A stretch of DNA of 48,521 bases from JBBQER01 sp052148155. Its GTDB lineage: Bacteria > Actinomycetota > Acidimicrobiia > IMCC26256 > PALSA-610. Numbering within the stretch: position 1 is the first letter of the stretch; every line of letters begins with the position of its first letter. The notes under the pieces were generated by a model, which saw nothing but the letters and a program-made list of their open reading frames with translations, did no database searches and had not been told where the DNA came from. The position numbers were made by a program, and so were the translations under genes. The DNA is taken from assembly GCA_052148155.1 (NCBI GenBank), contig JBKQIY010000145.1:1-48521 (forward strand), in the 5' to 3' direction. Positions 16,479 to 24,382 of the stretch are shown here, piece by piece.

Positions 16479-17573
16479 CTACAAGACGGCAGGTTTGGGA
16501 AGTTCGTGGTATCCGTACGCCCGGCCCTTGGCCCGGAGCCCGAATACGAACGCGAGGAGCTGAGCCACGGCCTCGTAGAGGTCGGCCGGGATCAGCTGGC
16601 CGAGCTCGCAAGCCCAGTACAGCGTGCGAGTCAGGACCGGTTCGTGAACGATGGGGACTCCGTGGGCTTCAGCTTCTGTGCGGATCCGCTTGGCGATGTC
16701 GCCGGCGCCCTTGGCGATGACCTGGGGTGCACCTCGAGCTGACTCGTACTTGAGCGCGACCGCGTAGTGCGTCGGGTTCACGACGACGACATCGGAGCTG
16801 CTCACGAGCCCGATCATCCGGTTCCGGCTGATCGACATCTGCCTCGATCGGATCGCGCGCTTGACCGTCGGGTTTCCCTCGTGCTGTTTCATCTCTTCTT
16901 TTATTTCGTGACGGGACATCTTGAGCTGCTTCATGAGCCGACGGCGTTGCACGAGGTAGTCGATACCGCCGATCGCGAGGCCGCCGATCGCGACGTTTCG
17001 GAACATCGTCAGCACGGTCGAGGCGCTGATCGTCGCCAGACCCTGAAGCGAACCGTTCGACGTCAGGGTAAGACTTGCGATGGTGTGCGCGATCGCCGGC
17101 CACGCGATCGCGACGAGCAGGGCGATCTTCGCGATCGACTTTACGATCTCCCACCACACTTCTGCGCCGAACATTCGCTTGAGACCCTTGAACAGGTTGA
17201 GGCGGCCGAAGTCAGGTTTGAGTTTCTTCACCGCGGGACGTAACCCGACCTGGCCGAGCCCGACCACGACGCCGATCAGCATCATCCCAATCAAGATGGG
17301 GGCGAGAACCCCGGCGCCCTTCAATGCCGCTTCGCCGACGAACCTCATGTCGGCGGCCTGGTCGGGATGCGCGATGGTCTGGCCCATATCGAGCAGCAGG
17401 CCGCGCATCGAACTTGCGCCGCGCGTCACGGATATTTGCAGGAGCACGACGGCTCCGAGCATCCCGGCCCACGTGGAAAGATCGGCGGACTTGGCGACCT
17501 GACCCTTCTCGCGCGCCTCCCGACGGCGCCGTGGAGTCGGTGCTTCGGTCTTTTGGGAAGTGTCGCCCGCCAT
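16479..17573 (-). CDS. flhB: FlhB, flagellar export substrate-specificity switch
   Basis: This 364-residue protein starts KTEAPTPRRRREAREKGQVAKSADL, the family start. Four membrane helices run to about residue 210. The cytoplasmic autocleavage motif is intact: VVVNPTHYAVAL, with Asn266-Pro267. FlhB cleaves itself there and switches export from rod-hook to filament substrates with FliK. The length matches the family (about 350-380). It starts 12 bases after fliR and is probably cotranscribed with fliM-fliR. Confidence 0.96.
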   Translation of the reverse strand: MAGDTSQKTEAPTPRRRREAREKGQVAKSADLSTWAGMLGAVVLLQISVTRGASSMRGLLLDMGQTIAHPDQAADMRFVGEAALKGAGVLAPILIGMMLIGVVVGLGQVGLRPAVKKLKPDFGRLNLFKGLKRMFGAEVWWEIVKSIAKIALLVAIAWPAIAHTIASLTLTSNGSLQGLATISASTVLTMFRNVAIGGLAIGGIDYLVQRRRLMKQLKMSRHEIKEEMKQHEGNPTVKRAIRSRQMSISRNRMIGLVSSSDVVVVNPTHYAVALKYESARGAPQVIAKGAGDIAKRIRTEAEAHGVPIVHEPVLTRTLYWACELGQLIPADLYEAVAQLLAFVFGLRAKGRAYGYHELPKPAVL

Positions 17574-17585
17574 ACGAGTCGCTCG

Positions 17586-18335
17586 TCAGTGGCCGAGCGG
17601 CGCAACCGCGTCGCGTACGAGGTTGCCGAGCGCCGGTGAGGTGAGGGGGAGTGCGACGGCCACCACGATGAGCGCGATCACGACCCGGAGCGGGAATGCC
17701 AGCGCGAACACGTTCAGGTTCGGAGCGGCACGGGCGAGCAGCCCGAGCGTGATCTCGGCGAGGAACAAGCACGCCAGGATCGGACCGGCGATCTCGATCG
17801 CCGCGACGAGGAACTCGCCCATGTTGCGCGTCAGCAGCGCCGAGATCGTGCTCATCGAGAGGCCGCCCGCAGGAATCACATCGAAGGAGCGGAAAAATCC
17901 GTTCACGAGGATGAGGTACGCATCGGTTGTGAACAACAGCGTCGTGGCGAGGAGCTCGTAGAACCGGCCGAAGATGGCTGCTTGCGCGCCGTTGTACGGG
18001 TCGTAGATGGCCGACAGCGAGAAGCCCGCGAACAGGTCGACGAACTGCCCGGCGGCTTGCAGAGCGTTGACCAGCAGCAACGTAAACATGCCCAAGGTGA
18101 ATCCGACGAGCGCTTGCACGACAAGAGACGTGATGAACGCTCCTGTCTCGTTGGGGAGGGCAGGGTTTGTGATGTGATGCGCGGCGGCGAGCGCCAACGA
18201 CGCGGCGACCCCGACCTTCACGGTGTTCGGGATCATGGTTGTGTTGAACGGCGGCGCCACGAACAGCCAGGCCGAGGCGCGCACAAGCGCAAGGATGAAC
18301 GCCGTCACCACTATCGGGTTGATCGGGATCGTCAT
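17586..18335 (-). CDS. fliR: FliR, flagellar export apparatus membrane protein
   Basis: This 249-residue polytopic protein has the FliR pattern: an N-terminal FILALVRASAWLFVAPPFN, a central VNALQAAGQFVDLFAGFSLS followed by YDPYNGAQAAIFGRFYELLA, and a C-terminal PNLNVFALAFPLRV. FliR packs with FliP and FliQ into the export gate core in a P5Q4R1 assembly. The length is typical. The gene sits between fliQ (46-base gap) and flhB (12 bases). No clear Shine-Dalgarno sequence precedes the ATG. Confidence 0.95.
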   Translation of the reverse strand: MTIPINPIVVTAFILALVRASAWLFVAPPFNTTMIPNTVKVGVAASLALAAAHHITNPALPNETGAFITSLVVQALVGFTLGMFTLLLVNALQAAGQFVDLFAGFSLSAIYDPYNGAQAAIFGRFYELLATTLLFTTDAYLILVNGFFRSFDVIPAGGLSMSTISALLTRNMGEFLVAAIEIAGPILACLFLAEITLGLLARAAPNLNVFALAFPLRVVIALIVVAVALPLTSPALGNLVRDAVAPLGH

Positions 18336-18381
18336 TGGGTTCGACTGTCGGAGATTCGATCTTGGGGATCCGGCGCGGACG

Positions 18382-18654
18382 TCAGTTTTGGAGGAGCTGC
18401 GGGATCATGTTGAACAGCGAGTGCGTGAACGCGATCGTCTCGCCGAGCATCCAGTGTCCGGCGAGCAGGATGACGAGCGCGACGCCCGCCAACTTCGGAA
18501 CGAACGTCAAGGTCTGTTCCTGGATCTGGGTCGCCGACTGCACAAGGCCGATGAGGAGTCCGATCGCCAACGACACGCCGAGAATCGGCGCGGCGAGCTT
18601 CGCCGCGAGCAGGATCGATTGCACCGAGATATTGATGACTTCGTGATCGTTCAC
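18382..18654 (-). CDS. fliQ: FliQ, flagellar export apparatus membrane protein
   Basis: This 90-residue protein starts at the GTG at 18654, which has AAAGGA 7 bases ahead and gives the usual family length. A longer start at 18696 adds 14 residues with no ribosome site. Two membrane helices flank the signature QSATQIQEQTLTFVPKLAG, a near-exact FliQ motif. It is part of the FliP-FliQ-FliR export gate. It lies 64 bases after fliP. Confidence 0.95.
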   Translation of the reverse strand: MNDHEVINISVQSILLAAKLAAPILGVSLAIGLLIGLVQSATQIQEQTLTFVPKLAGVALVILLAGHWMLGETIAFTHSLFNMIPQLLQN

Positions 18655-18718
18655 GAGTGGTTCCTTTGTCCGAGTGGTCGGCTCCGGCGGCATCATTGGA
18701 CGCCGACGGAACCTCGAG

Positions 18719-19774
18719 TCAGTGGTGGAAGCTCGTGATGAGCGAGCTGACGATCAGCGCCCAGCCGTCGACCATGACGAACAGGAGCAGTTTGAACGGG
18801 AGGGATACGAGCACAGGTGGAAGCATGAACATGCCCATCGACATCAGCGTCGAGCTCACGATGAGGTCGATAATCAAGAACGGAATGAAGATGACGAATC
18901 CGATAATGAACGCCGTCTTCAACTCGGAGAGCACGAATGCAGGAACGAGAGCTGTCATCTGCACCTTGTCCGGTGGTGCAGGTTTTTCGTTAGCCGCCGC
19001 GGTGAAGAGACTCAGGTCGCTCTGGCGGGTTTGGGCGAGCATGAACGTTCGCAACGGCTGCTGCGCGGCGTCGTACGCCTTGCCGTAGCTGATCTTGCCG
19101 TTCAACAGCGGCTGCAGCGCGTCGTTGTTGATCTGTGTCAGCGTCGGCGCCATCACGAACAAGCTGAGGAACAACGCGAGACCGATCACCACCTGGTTCG
19201 GTGGGATCGAGGTGAGCCCGAGCGCGTTGCGCGTCAGAGAGAGCACGATCACGATGCGCGTAAAGCTCGTGAGCATCACCATGAGCGCCGGAGCGATAGC
19301 GAGCACCGTGAGCAGCAGGATGATGATGATGCTCTGATTCGGTTTCTGGTTCTTCGAATTCCCACTCCCGGTGAGGTTGCCGAGATCGATCGAGATCGAG
19401 CCGGTGTTGCCGTCGCTTCCCGACCCGCCGGCCAGGGTGGTTGTAGTCGCCGACGTCGCACCGGTGCTCGTATCGGGCGTCGTGAGTGTGGTCGTTCCCG
19501 GCGTTGTAATCGACGGCGCGGTGATCGATGGGACCGTGATCGTTGTAATCGTCGGCAGCGTGATGTTCGGCGGCGTGATGTTCGGCGTGGGACCTGCGGC
19601 CGCGGCGATACCGGAGCCGAACGCGATCCATACGAGCGTTCCGACGAGCCCGAGCGCGACCACGGTCGCGACGACGAAGCGACGGTCTGAGCCGCGCCGA
19701 CGGGTTCGAAACCAGCGGGGGCGGCGCAGGTCGGATCGATCCCGAGCAGATCGGATTGTGGACAGATCGGTCAT
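18719..19774 (-). CDS. fliP: FliP with long N-terminal Thr/Pro-rich extension
   Basis: The protein has 351 residues, about 100 more than usual. From about residue 146 it is a standard FliP: ALMVMLTSFTRIVIVLSLTR, then SIPPNQVVIGLALFLSLFVM, and the C-terminal half ALVPAFVLSELKTAFIIGFV and LMSMGMFMLPP. Ahead of this lie a basic stretch (11-32), a hydrophobic segment (33-60) that may be a signal anchor, and a low-complexity region (61-115) with repeats of I-T-x-P. FliP is often made with a cleaved signal peptide; here the whole extension may be an extracytoplasmic tether or be removed. FliP forms the central pore of the export gate. No Shine-Dalgarno sequence is clear at this ATG. Confidence 0.93.
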   Translation of the reverse strand: MTDLSTIRSARDRSDLRRPRWFRTRRRGSDRRFVVATVVALGLVGTLVWIAFGSGIAAAAGPTPNITPPNITLPTITTITVPSITAPSITTPGTTTLTTPDTSTGATSATTTTLAGGSGSDGNTGSISIDLGNLTGSGNSKNQKPNQSIIIILLLTVLAIAPALMVMLTSFTRIVIVLSLTRNALGLTSIPPNQVVIGLALFLSLFVMAPTLTQINNDALQPLLNGKISYGKAYDAAQQPLRTFMLAQTRQSDLSLFTAAANEKPAPPDKVQMTALVPAFVLSELKTAFIIGFVIFIPFLIIDLIVSSTLMSMGMFMLPPVLVSLPFKLLLFVMVDGWALIVSSLITSFHH

Positions 19775-19798
19775 GGACGTCTGACGGCTTGGTGATGC

Positions 19799-20194
19799 TC
19801 AGCGCCGGACGGTGCGTTCCCGCAGGCCGTCGAGCATCGCCTTCCATGACGGAGTCGGGCCGTCCGGCCCTTGCGAAGAGGCCGTCCACTGGCCTTCCGC
19901 GTCGTCGAGATCGAGCTCGTCGAGATCGGCGTCGGCCAACTTCGTCACCTGGTGATCGGTGACACCGACGATCAACCCCTGGCCGCCGACGCGCACGATC
20001 GCGATCGACGTATTTCGGCTCAACGTGCGACGGGCGAGCACGTCGATGTGTACGCCCGGCCGTCGGGTCGGGCTCCCAAAGCCGCCGAGGCCGCGACGAC
20101 GTACCACACGCGCCGCGAACCACATCAAGCCGATGACGACTCCGAGTGAAACGAACAGGCGAGCGAGCAGTGCGAGCGTCGCCCCAGTCGACAT
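19799..20194 (-). CDS. fliO: FliO-like flagellar assembly protein
   Basis: This 131-residue protein has one N-terminal membrane helix (about 6-27, LLARLFVSLGVVIGLMWFAA) and a basic stretch RVVRRRG. The FliO beta domain follows: VLARRTLSRNTSIAIVRVGG and LIVGVTDHQVTKL. FliO helps assemble FliP rings. Its ATG overlaps the fliN stop by one base (TGATG), and it lies between fliN and fliP as in most flagellar clusters. The tail after residue 95 is hydrophilic and not conserved. Confidence 0.88.
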   Translation of the reverse strand: MSTGATLALLARLFVSLGVVIGLMWFAARVVRRRGLGGFGSPTRRPGVHIDVLARRTLSRNTSIAIVRVGGQGLIVGVTDHQVTKLADADLDELDLDDAEGQWTASSQGPDGPTPSWKAMLDGLRERTVRR

Positions 20195-20976
20195 CAGGTC
20201 GCGCCGATCGGCTCCGCGGCGACGATCTCCGCGATGCGGATGCCGAACTCTTCGTCGATCACGACAACCTCGCCACGCGCGATCAGAGTGCCGTTGACGA
20301 GAACGTCGACGGGTGCTCCGGCCGCGCGGTCGAGCTCGATGACCGAACCGGGCGTGAGGGCGAGCAGGTCGCGGACAGTCATGCGGCGACGTCCGAGCTC
20401 CGCGGTGACGCCCATCTCGACGTCTTTCAGGATCGCGAGCGGCCGGCTCCCAGCGGAGCTCGGTGATCCGTCGTTCAACGGCGTGAACTCGTGCAGCGCA
20501 ACCGACGCTTCCGACTCGGCCAGCGTCAGTTTGATCACGAGACAGGCCACACGTTCGTCGTTCTGCAACAACGGATATGCGACAAAGTCGGCGTCGTCGT
20601 CGGCCAAGATTGTCTCGGTCGACACCTCGATCGTGCGTCCGAGCTGAACCTCGGCCGCGACGAGTCTGGCCATCGCGGCCGCGCCGGCCTCGAGCGCCGC
20701 GCCGGTACTCGACGTCAGCAGCTCGTCTCCGGCGCGAGCTTCGAGAGCTCCTGCGAGGGCTGCTCCGACGATCAACGCGATCTCGCCGTCGATTCCGTCG
20801 GTGACGCCCAGCGACACTGTTCGGGTCGCGCCTTCAGGGACGACGTTCTGAGTCGTCACTTGGCGTTGCGCGACGCCGACATCCAAGATCACGTTCTCGC
20901 CGAGTACCTGTTCGAGCGCCGACGTCACCGCGAGCGCGACGTCGTTCGTAGCTTCGAGGTCGTCGATGAGCGTCAT
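20194..20976 (-). CDS. fliN: FliN/FliY-like flagellar switch protein with CheC-like N-terminal region
   Basis: The ATG at 20976 overlaps the fliM stop by 4 bases and has AGGAG 8 bases upstream, so it is chosen over a start 36 bases earlier. The protein has 260 residues, twice a normal FliN. The last 80 residues are the SpoA/FliN domain (LAILKDVEMGVTAELGRRRM, LLALTPGSVIELDRAAG, PVDVLVNGTLIARGEVV). Residues about 10-165 look like the CheC-type region of FliY (IDGEIALIVGAALAGALE and GAAAMARLVAAEVQ), but the CheC phosphatase Glu/Asn pattern is not evident. FliN forms the lower C-ring with FliM. Confidence 0.88.
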   Translation of the reverse strand: MTLIDDLEATNDVALAVTSALEQVLGENVILDVGVAQRQVTTQNVVPEGATRTVSLGVTDGIDGEIALIVGAALAGALEARAGDELLTSSTGAALEAGAAAMARLVAAEVQLGRTIEVSTETILADDDADFVAYPLLQNDERVACLVIKLTLAESEASVALHEFTPLNDGSPSSAGSRPLAILKDVEMGVTAELGRRRMTVRDLLALTPGSVIELDRAAGAPVDVLVNGTLIARGEVVVIDEEFGIRIAEIVAAEPIGAT

Positions 20977-21899
20977 TGGTTGTGCTCCTGAGCCGCGTCG
21001 ACGACGAGGCATGCGAGTCGCTTCCCGCGTCGGCCGGTCACGGCCTTGTTGCAGGACACGCCGTCGACGCTGATCGTCACGGGCTGTTCGGTGGAATGTT
21101 CAAGGGGAACGATGTCGCCGACCTGGAGGCCGATGATTTCCTCGGAGTTGAGTGCGACGGCATCGAACCGCACGCAAGTCTCGATAGTGACGCGCGACAA
21201 CGCGCGTTCAAGTTGTTGTTGCCACAGGACGGGATCTTGACCGCGGTGGTCGTGGAGCAGCGACTGACTCGCGAGACTCTCGAGGACGGGCTGCATGGTC
21301 GAGAACGGGACGCAAATTGTCGCGTTGCCGTGCTTTTCTCCGATGCGCGTGTCGAACGAGACAACCATCGCCATGTCGGACGGTGCCGCGATCTGCGCGA
21401 ACTGAGGGTTGAACTCTTGTTGCACGATTTCGGCTTCGACGCGCACGAGGGTTTCGTACGCATATTCGAGCTCGCGCAAGGTCCGGTCGACGACCGAACG
21501 CATCAGGCTCGACTCGATCTCGGTGAGTGGCCTTTTCGGGCTGACGGAGTCGCCGGTGCCGCCGAGAAGCCGATCGATCGCCGCGAACACGATCGGGAGG
21601 GGGAACTGCAAGATGGCGGAGCCGGGAAGCGGGCTTAACGACAGGACGATGAGGTACGACGGATTGGGGAGCGCACGCACGTACTCGTCGTAGGTGAGCT
21701 GCTCGACGGTCCCCAGCGTGCAGTTGGCGCCCGCGCGCAGTGTCGTGGCCAGCACGGTTGAAAGCTGTCGCGCGAAGGTCTCGTGCACGATCTGGAACGC
21801 GCGGACGTGATCGCGGCTGAACTTGTTCGGGCGGCGAAAGTCGAACGGAACGACGTTCGGCTGGTGCCGGCCTCGCTTGCTTGAAGCTGTAGCTCCCAC
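20973..21899 (-). CDS. fliM: FliM, flagellar switch protein lacking the CheY-P-binding N-terminus
   Basis: The protein has 308 residues. The core is canonical: VVPFDFRRPNKFSRDHVRAF (16-35), HETFARQLSTVLATTLR, and the middle CheC-like domain with LPIVFAAIDRLLGGTG and ESSLMRSVVDRTL. The C-terminal SpoA domain has LQVGDIVPLEHSTEQPVTIS. The N-terminal LSQxEIDALL segment that binds CheY-P in most FliM proteins is absent; only 15 unrelated residues precede the core. A sigma-28-like promoter ends 9 bases ahead of this GTG, so the start cannot be moved upstream and the mRNA is probably leaderless or nearly so. It makes the C-ring with FliG and FliN. Confidence 0.94.
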   Translation of the reverse strand: MGATASSKRGRHQPNVVPFDFRRPNKFSRDHVRAFQIVHETFARQLSTVLATTLRAGANCTLGTVEQLTYDEYVRALPNPSYLIVLSLSPLPGSAILQFPLPIVFAAIDRLLGGTGDSVSPKRPLTEIESSLMRSVVDRTLRELEYAYETLVRVEAEIVQQEFNPQFAQIAAPSDMAMVVSFDTRIGEKHGNATICVPFSTMQPVLESLASQSLLHDHRGQDPVLWQQQLERALSRVTIETCVRFDAVALNSEEIIGLQVGDIVPLEHSTEQPVTISVDGVSCNKAVTGRRGKRLACLVVDAAQEHNQ

Positions 21900-21907
21900 G
21901 GACCCAT

Positions 21908-21934
21908 CGATCGGCCCGACCGGCCCGGAGTTGA
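21908..21934 (-). promoter_or_regulatory. sigma-28/WhiG-type promoter of fliM
   Basis: Read on the minus strand: TCAA, 15 bases, GCCGATCG, in the 89-base gap between fliL and fliM. The -10 box ends 9 bases before the fliM GTG at 21899. Transcription would therefore start within 2-3 bases of the start codon, suggesting a leaderless message. Confidence 0.6.
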
Positions 21935-21988
21935 GAGCCCCGGATCAGAGATTCGCGCGCTCGGTGAACGCGGTGGGCGGGGTGATGG

Positions 21989-22597
21989 TCACTGCATGAC
22001 GAAGTCGGTGAAGTAGATCGTCAGGACCTTGCCGTCAGTCTTGCGGCACACGGAGTCGCCGATGTTGTTCTCGTCGATCTCGCGTTGTGCACTGAGTGTG
22101 TCGAGGGTCTGACCCGAGAGCGTGTCGATGACCGTCTTGAGGGCCACTGCCTCCCAGTTCTCGGTGTCCTTGACGGTCGTGGGATCCATACCCGCCGGCA
22201 CTTGCAGGGCCAGACCGATCTTCAGATAGTGGCCGGCCGCGAGGTTGATCGTGATCGAGTCCAGCGTGTCGACCGGACCGGCCGGGGCGGGGGCGTCGGC
22301 GATCGTGGTCGTCGTCGTGGCGGGCTGCACCTTCGAGCCCTTTGGTGGGGTTTCGGTGGGGAGCGACTGTGTGGGCAGGTCGTTGTGCGACGCGCACAGG
22401 TTCTCGAGCTTGGTGTTGGCCAGCGCGGCCGCGGCGGCGACTTGAGAGGCCGTGAGGGGCTTGGGTTTGAGGAGGATCGTCTTGGCGACGAACCCGCCGA
22501 TCAGCATGATCACAACGATCATGATGACCAGCTTCTTCATACCTTTCTTTCCTCCACCGTCGCTGTCTTCGGCCTCTTCTTTCTTCTTCTTGGCCAT
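21989..22597 (-). CDS. fliL: FliL-like basal body-associated protein
   Basis: This 202-residue protein starts at the ATG at 22597, which has AAGGAG 7 bases upstream; a longer frame upstream overlaps flbD. It has a lysine-rich cytoplasmic start, one membrane helix (about 22-42, LVIMIVVIMLIGGFVAKTIL) and a low-complexity Pro/Thr linker. The extracytoplasmic FliL domain follows (SITINLAAGHYLKIGLALQV, then ALKTVIDTLSGQT and VLTIYFTDFVMQ at the very C-terminus). FliL rings surround the stator and stabilise it. The stator genes motA/motB that often precede fliL are not here. It starts 1 base after flbD. Confidence 0.92.
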   Translation of the reverse strand: MAKKKKEEAEDSDGGGKKGMKKLVIMIVVIMLIGGFVAKTILLKPKPLTASQVAAAAALANTKLENLCASHNDLPTQSLPTETPPKGSKVQPATTTTTIADAPAPAGPVDTLDSITINLAAGHYLKIGLALQVPAGMDPTTVKDTENWEAVALKTVIDTLSGQTLDTLSAQREIDENNIGDSVCRKTDGKVLTIYFTDFVMQ

Positions 22598-22598
22598 C

Positions 22599-22856
22599 TC
22601 AGATCTCCTTGTCGCCGTCGGGTACGACGCGTAGCGTCGGACCGCCGCTGGACGGCTGCTCCAAGAGATGCGACAACGCGATGATGACCGCTTTCGATTC
22701 GCGCACCCGGGCGACGAGCTCGTCGACACTTTCTCGGACGACGTACTTGGCGCCGTCGACGAGCGTGATAACAGTGTCGGGCGTCGTCTCGATGCGCTCG
22801 ATGAGATCGGGGTTCAGCGCGAACGCCGGACCGTTGAGACGCGTGACAGTGATCAT
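22599..22856 (-). CDS. flbD: FlbD-family small flagellar protein
   Basis: This 85-residue protein starts at the ATG at 22856, which has AAGGAT upstream and yields the family start MITVTRLNGPAFALNPDLIE. IETTPDTVITLVDGAKYVV and VRESVDELVARV complete the family profile. This is the small FlbD of the flgE-flbD-mot-fliL neighbourhood, not the Caulobacter NtrC-type regulator of the same name. Its biochemical role is not well defined. It is the first gene after a hairpin behind flgE and has its own sigma-28-like promoter 49 bases upstream. Confidence 0.92.
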   Translation of the reverse strand: MITVTRLNGPAFALNPDLIERIETTPDTVITLVDGAKYVVRESVDELVARVRESKAVIIALSHLLEQPSSGGPTLRVVPDGDKEI

Positions 22857-22904
22857 CGATCCATCCTTGGACCTCGCGGGTGGCCCTCCCAGGCCGTGTC
22901 GCAC

Positions 22905-22931
22905 TTATCGGCACCCTCCGGAACTGAGTGA
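22905..22931 (-). promoter_or_regulatory. sigma-28/WhiG-type promoter of flbD-fliL
   Basis: Read on the minus strand: TCAC, 15 bases, GCCGATAA, a perfect -10 box for the flagellar sigma factor. It lies between the hairpin after flgE and the flbD start and gives a leader of about 42 bases. Confidence 0.68.
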
Positions 22932-22971
22932 AGGGAAACGAGCGCGGACTCGGGAGTGACCAGGGGACGAT

Positions 22972-23007
22972 GAGCAGGGCCCGTCGGGTGAACGGCAGGC
23001 CCTGCTC
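22972..23007 (-). terminator. hairpin after flgE
   Basis: GAGCAGGGCC and GGCCCTGCTC form a perfect 10-bp GC-rich stem with a 16-base loop, 18 bases after the flgE stop. No T-run follows on the minus strand. A new promoter for flbD begins 41 bases further on, which supports a transcript boundary here. Confidence 0.5.
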
Positions 23008-23024
23008 CGCTGGTGTTTGTGGGC

Positions 23025-24296
23025 CTATGTCTGCTTCAGGTTCACGAGGTCCTGGAGGAGCTGGTCGGACGTCGTGATGACCTTGGCGTTCGCTTCGAAG
23101 CCACGTTGGGCGATGATCATGTTGGTGAACTCCTGGCCGAGATCGACGTTCGAGGCCTCGAGTTCTCCGCCGCTCAGCGTCCCCCGACCGCCCGAGCCGG
23201 CAACGCCGATCTGCGGCACTCCCGAGTTCGCCGACGGCGTGAAGTTCGAGTTGCCCGAGTTGAGCAGACCGGACGGGTCAGCGAAGGTCGCGAGCGCGAT
23301 CTGACCGAGCGCCTGCGTTTGGCCGTTGGAGAAAACGCCGGAGATCAGTCCGTTCGCCCCGATACTGAAACTCGAGAGGGATCCGATCGGCGAGCCGTCC
23401 TGCGACAGCGCGGCGACGCTGTTGAGCGTCGCCGAACCGGTCAGCCGGTCAGGGTCGGTTGCCGCGCCGAAGTTCAGTGCGATGCCGCCCGCACCCCACG
23501 TTCCTGACGTGCCGGGTATCGCGTTGAGTTGCGCTTGGGTGAGGGTGATGTTGCCGCTGGTCAGGTTGCCGTTGTCGTCGAACTGCACGTTGGTCGGGCC
23601 GGCGATGGCGGTATTGGCGCTGTCGTTCGTCGTCACCGTCCAGTTGGTGCTCCCGGCCGTGTCGGCGACCTTGGTGAACTCCATGGTGAGCGGAACCGAC
23701 GCGCCGAGGCTGTTGTTCGCGTCGATGGACACGTTGATCGTTGTGCCGACCGCCGAGTCCGACGGCAGGTTGCCGCCGATGCTGATGTTCGCGGTCGTGA
23801 CCGGTGCGATCGACTGACCGACAGGGATCGAGATCGCTCCGACGCCCGCGTTCGTATTGACGTTGCCTTTCGTGTCGGCCTGCCAGCCTTGCACGATGCC
23901 GCCGTCGGCGGTCACGAGGTGGCCCGAGCCGTCGAGCGAGAAGCTGCCGTCGCGGGTGTACGCCTGCGCGCCGGCATCGTTCACGACGAAGAAGCCGTCG
24001 CCTTGGATCGCGAAGTCGGTCGAGTTGCCGGTCTCCTCCGCGGCGCCCTGGGCGAAGTTCGTTCCGATGCCGGCGACCCGTACGCCCAAGCCGATCTGCG
24101 CCGGGTTGGTGCCGCCCGCCAGTGAGGCGTTCGGCGCGCTGGCACCGTTCAGGGTTTGGCTGAGCAGATCCTCAAATTCGACCGTGTTCGCCTTGAAACC
24201 GGTCGTGTTGATGTTGGCGATGTTGTTACCCACGACGTCCATGAACGTCTGGTTGGCCTGCAGTCCGGAGACCGCCGAGAACATCGAGCGAAGCAT
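23025..24296 (-). CDS. flgE: FlgE, flagellar hook protein
   Basis: This 423-residue protein has GGAAGGAT 6 bases before its ATG. The D0/D1 N-terminus is canonical: MLRSMFSAVSGLQANQTFMD then VVGNNIANINTTGFKAN. NSTDFAIQGDGFFVVND (91-107) is the hook-family core. The C-terminus, SNVDLGQEFTNMIIAQRGFE then ITTSDQLLQDLVNLKQT, forms the second half of the coiled coil. Residues about 167-305 form a D2 region that is clearly related to the middle of FlgD. The length is intermediate for hook proteins. It polymerises into the hook under the FlgD cap. Confidence 0.96.
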   Translation of the reverse strand: MLRSMFSAVSGLQANQTFMDVVGNNIANINTTGFKANTVEFEDLLSQTLNGASAPNASLAGGTNPAQIGLGVRVAGIGTNFAQGAAEETGNSTDFAIQGDGFFVVNDAGAQAYTRDGSFSLDGSGHLVTADGGIVQGWQADTKGNVNTNAGVGAISIPVGQSIAPVTTANISIGGNLPSDSAVGTTINVSIDANNSLGASVPLTMEFTKVADTAGSTNWTVTTNDSANTAIAGPTNVQFDDNGNLTSGNITLTQAQLNAIPGTSGTWGAGGIALNFGAATDPDRLTGSATLNSVAALSQDGSPIGSLSSFSIGANGLISGVFSNGQTQALGQIALATFADPSGLLNSGNSNFTPSANSGVPQIGVAGSGGRGTLSGGELEASNVDLGQEFTNMIIAQRGFEANAKVITTSDQLLQDLVNLKQT

Positions 24297-24358
24297 GTGG
24301 GAATCCTTCCGTCTAAGAGCTCAAGGTCGTGCTTTGGTGAATAGCGAGTTCTGAATGT

Positions 24359-24372
24359 GCGCACCGGTGCGC
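24359..24372. repeat. 14-base perfect palindrome between flgD and flgE
   Basis: GCGCACCGGTGCGC, self-complementary with no loop, sits 11 bases after the flgD stop and 63 bases before the flgE start. It could be a weak attenuator hairpin or a protein-binding site; nothing else supports either. Confidence 0.3.
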
Positions 24373-24382
24373 TGGCGTCGGG

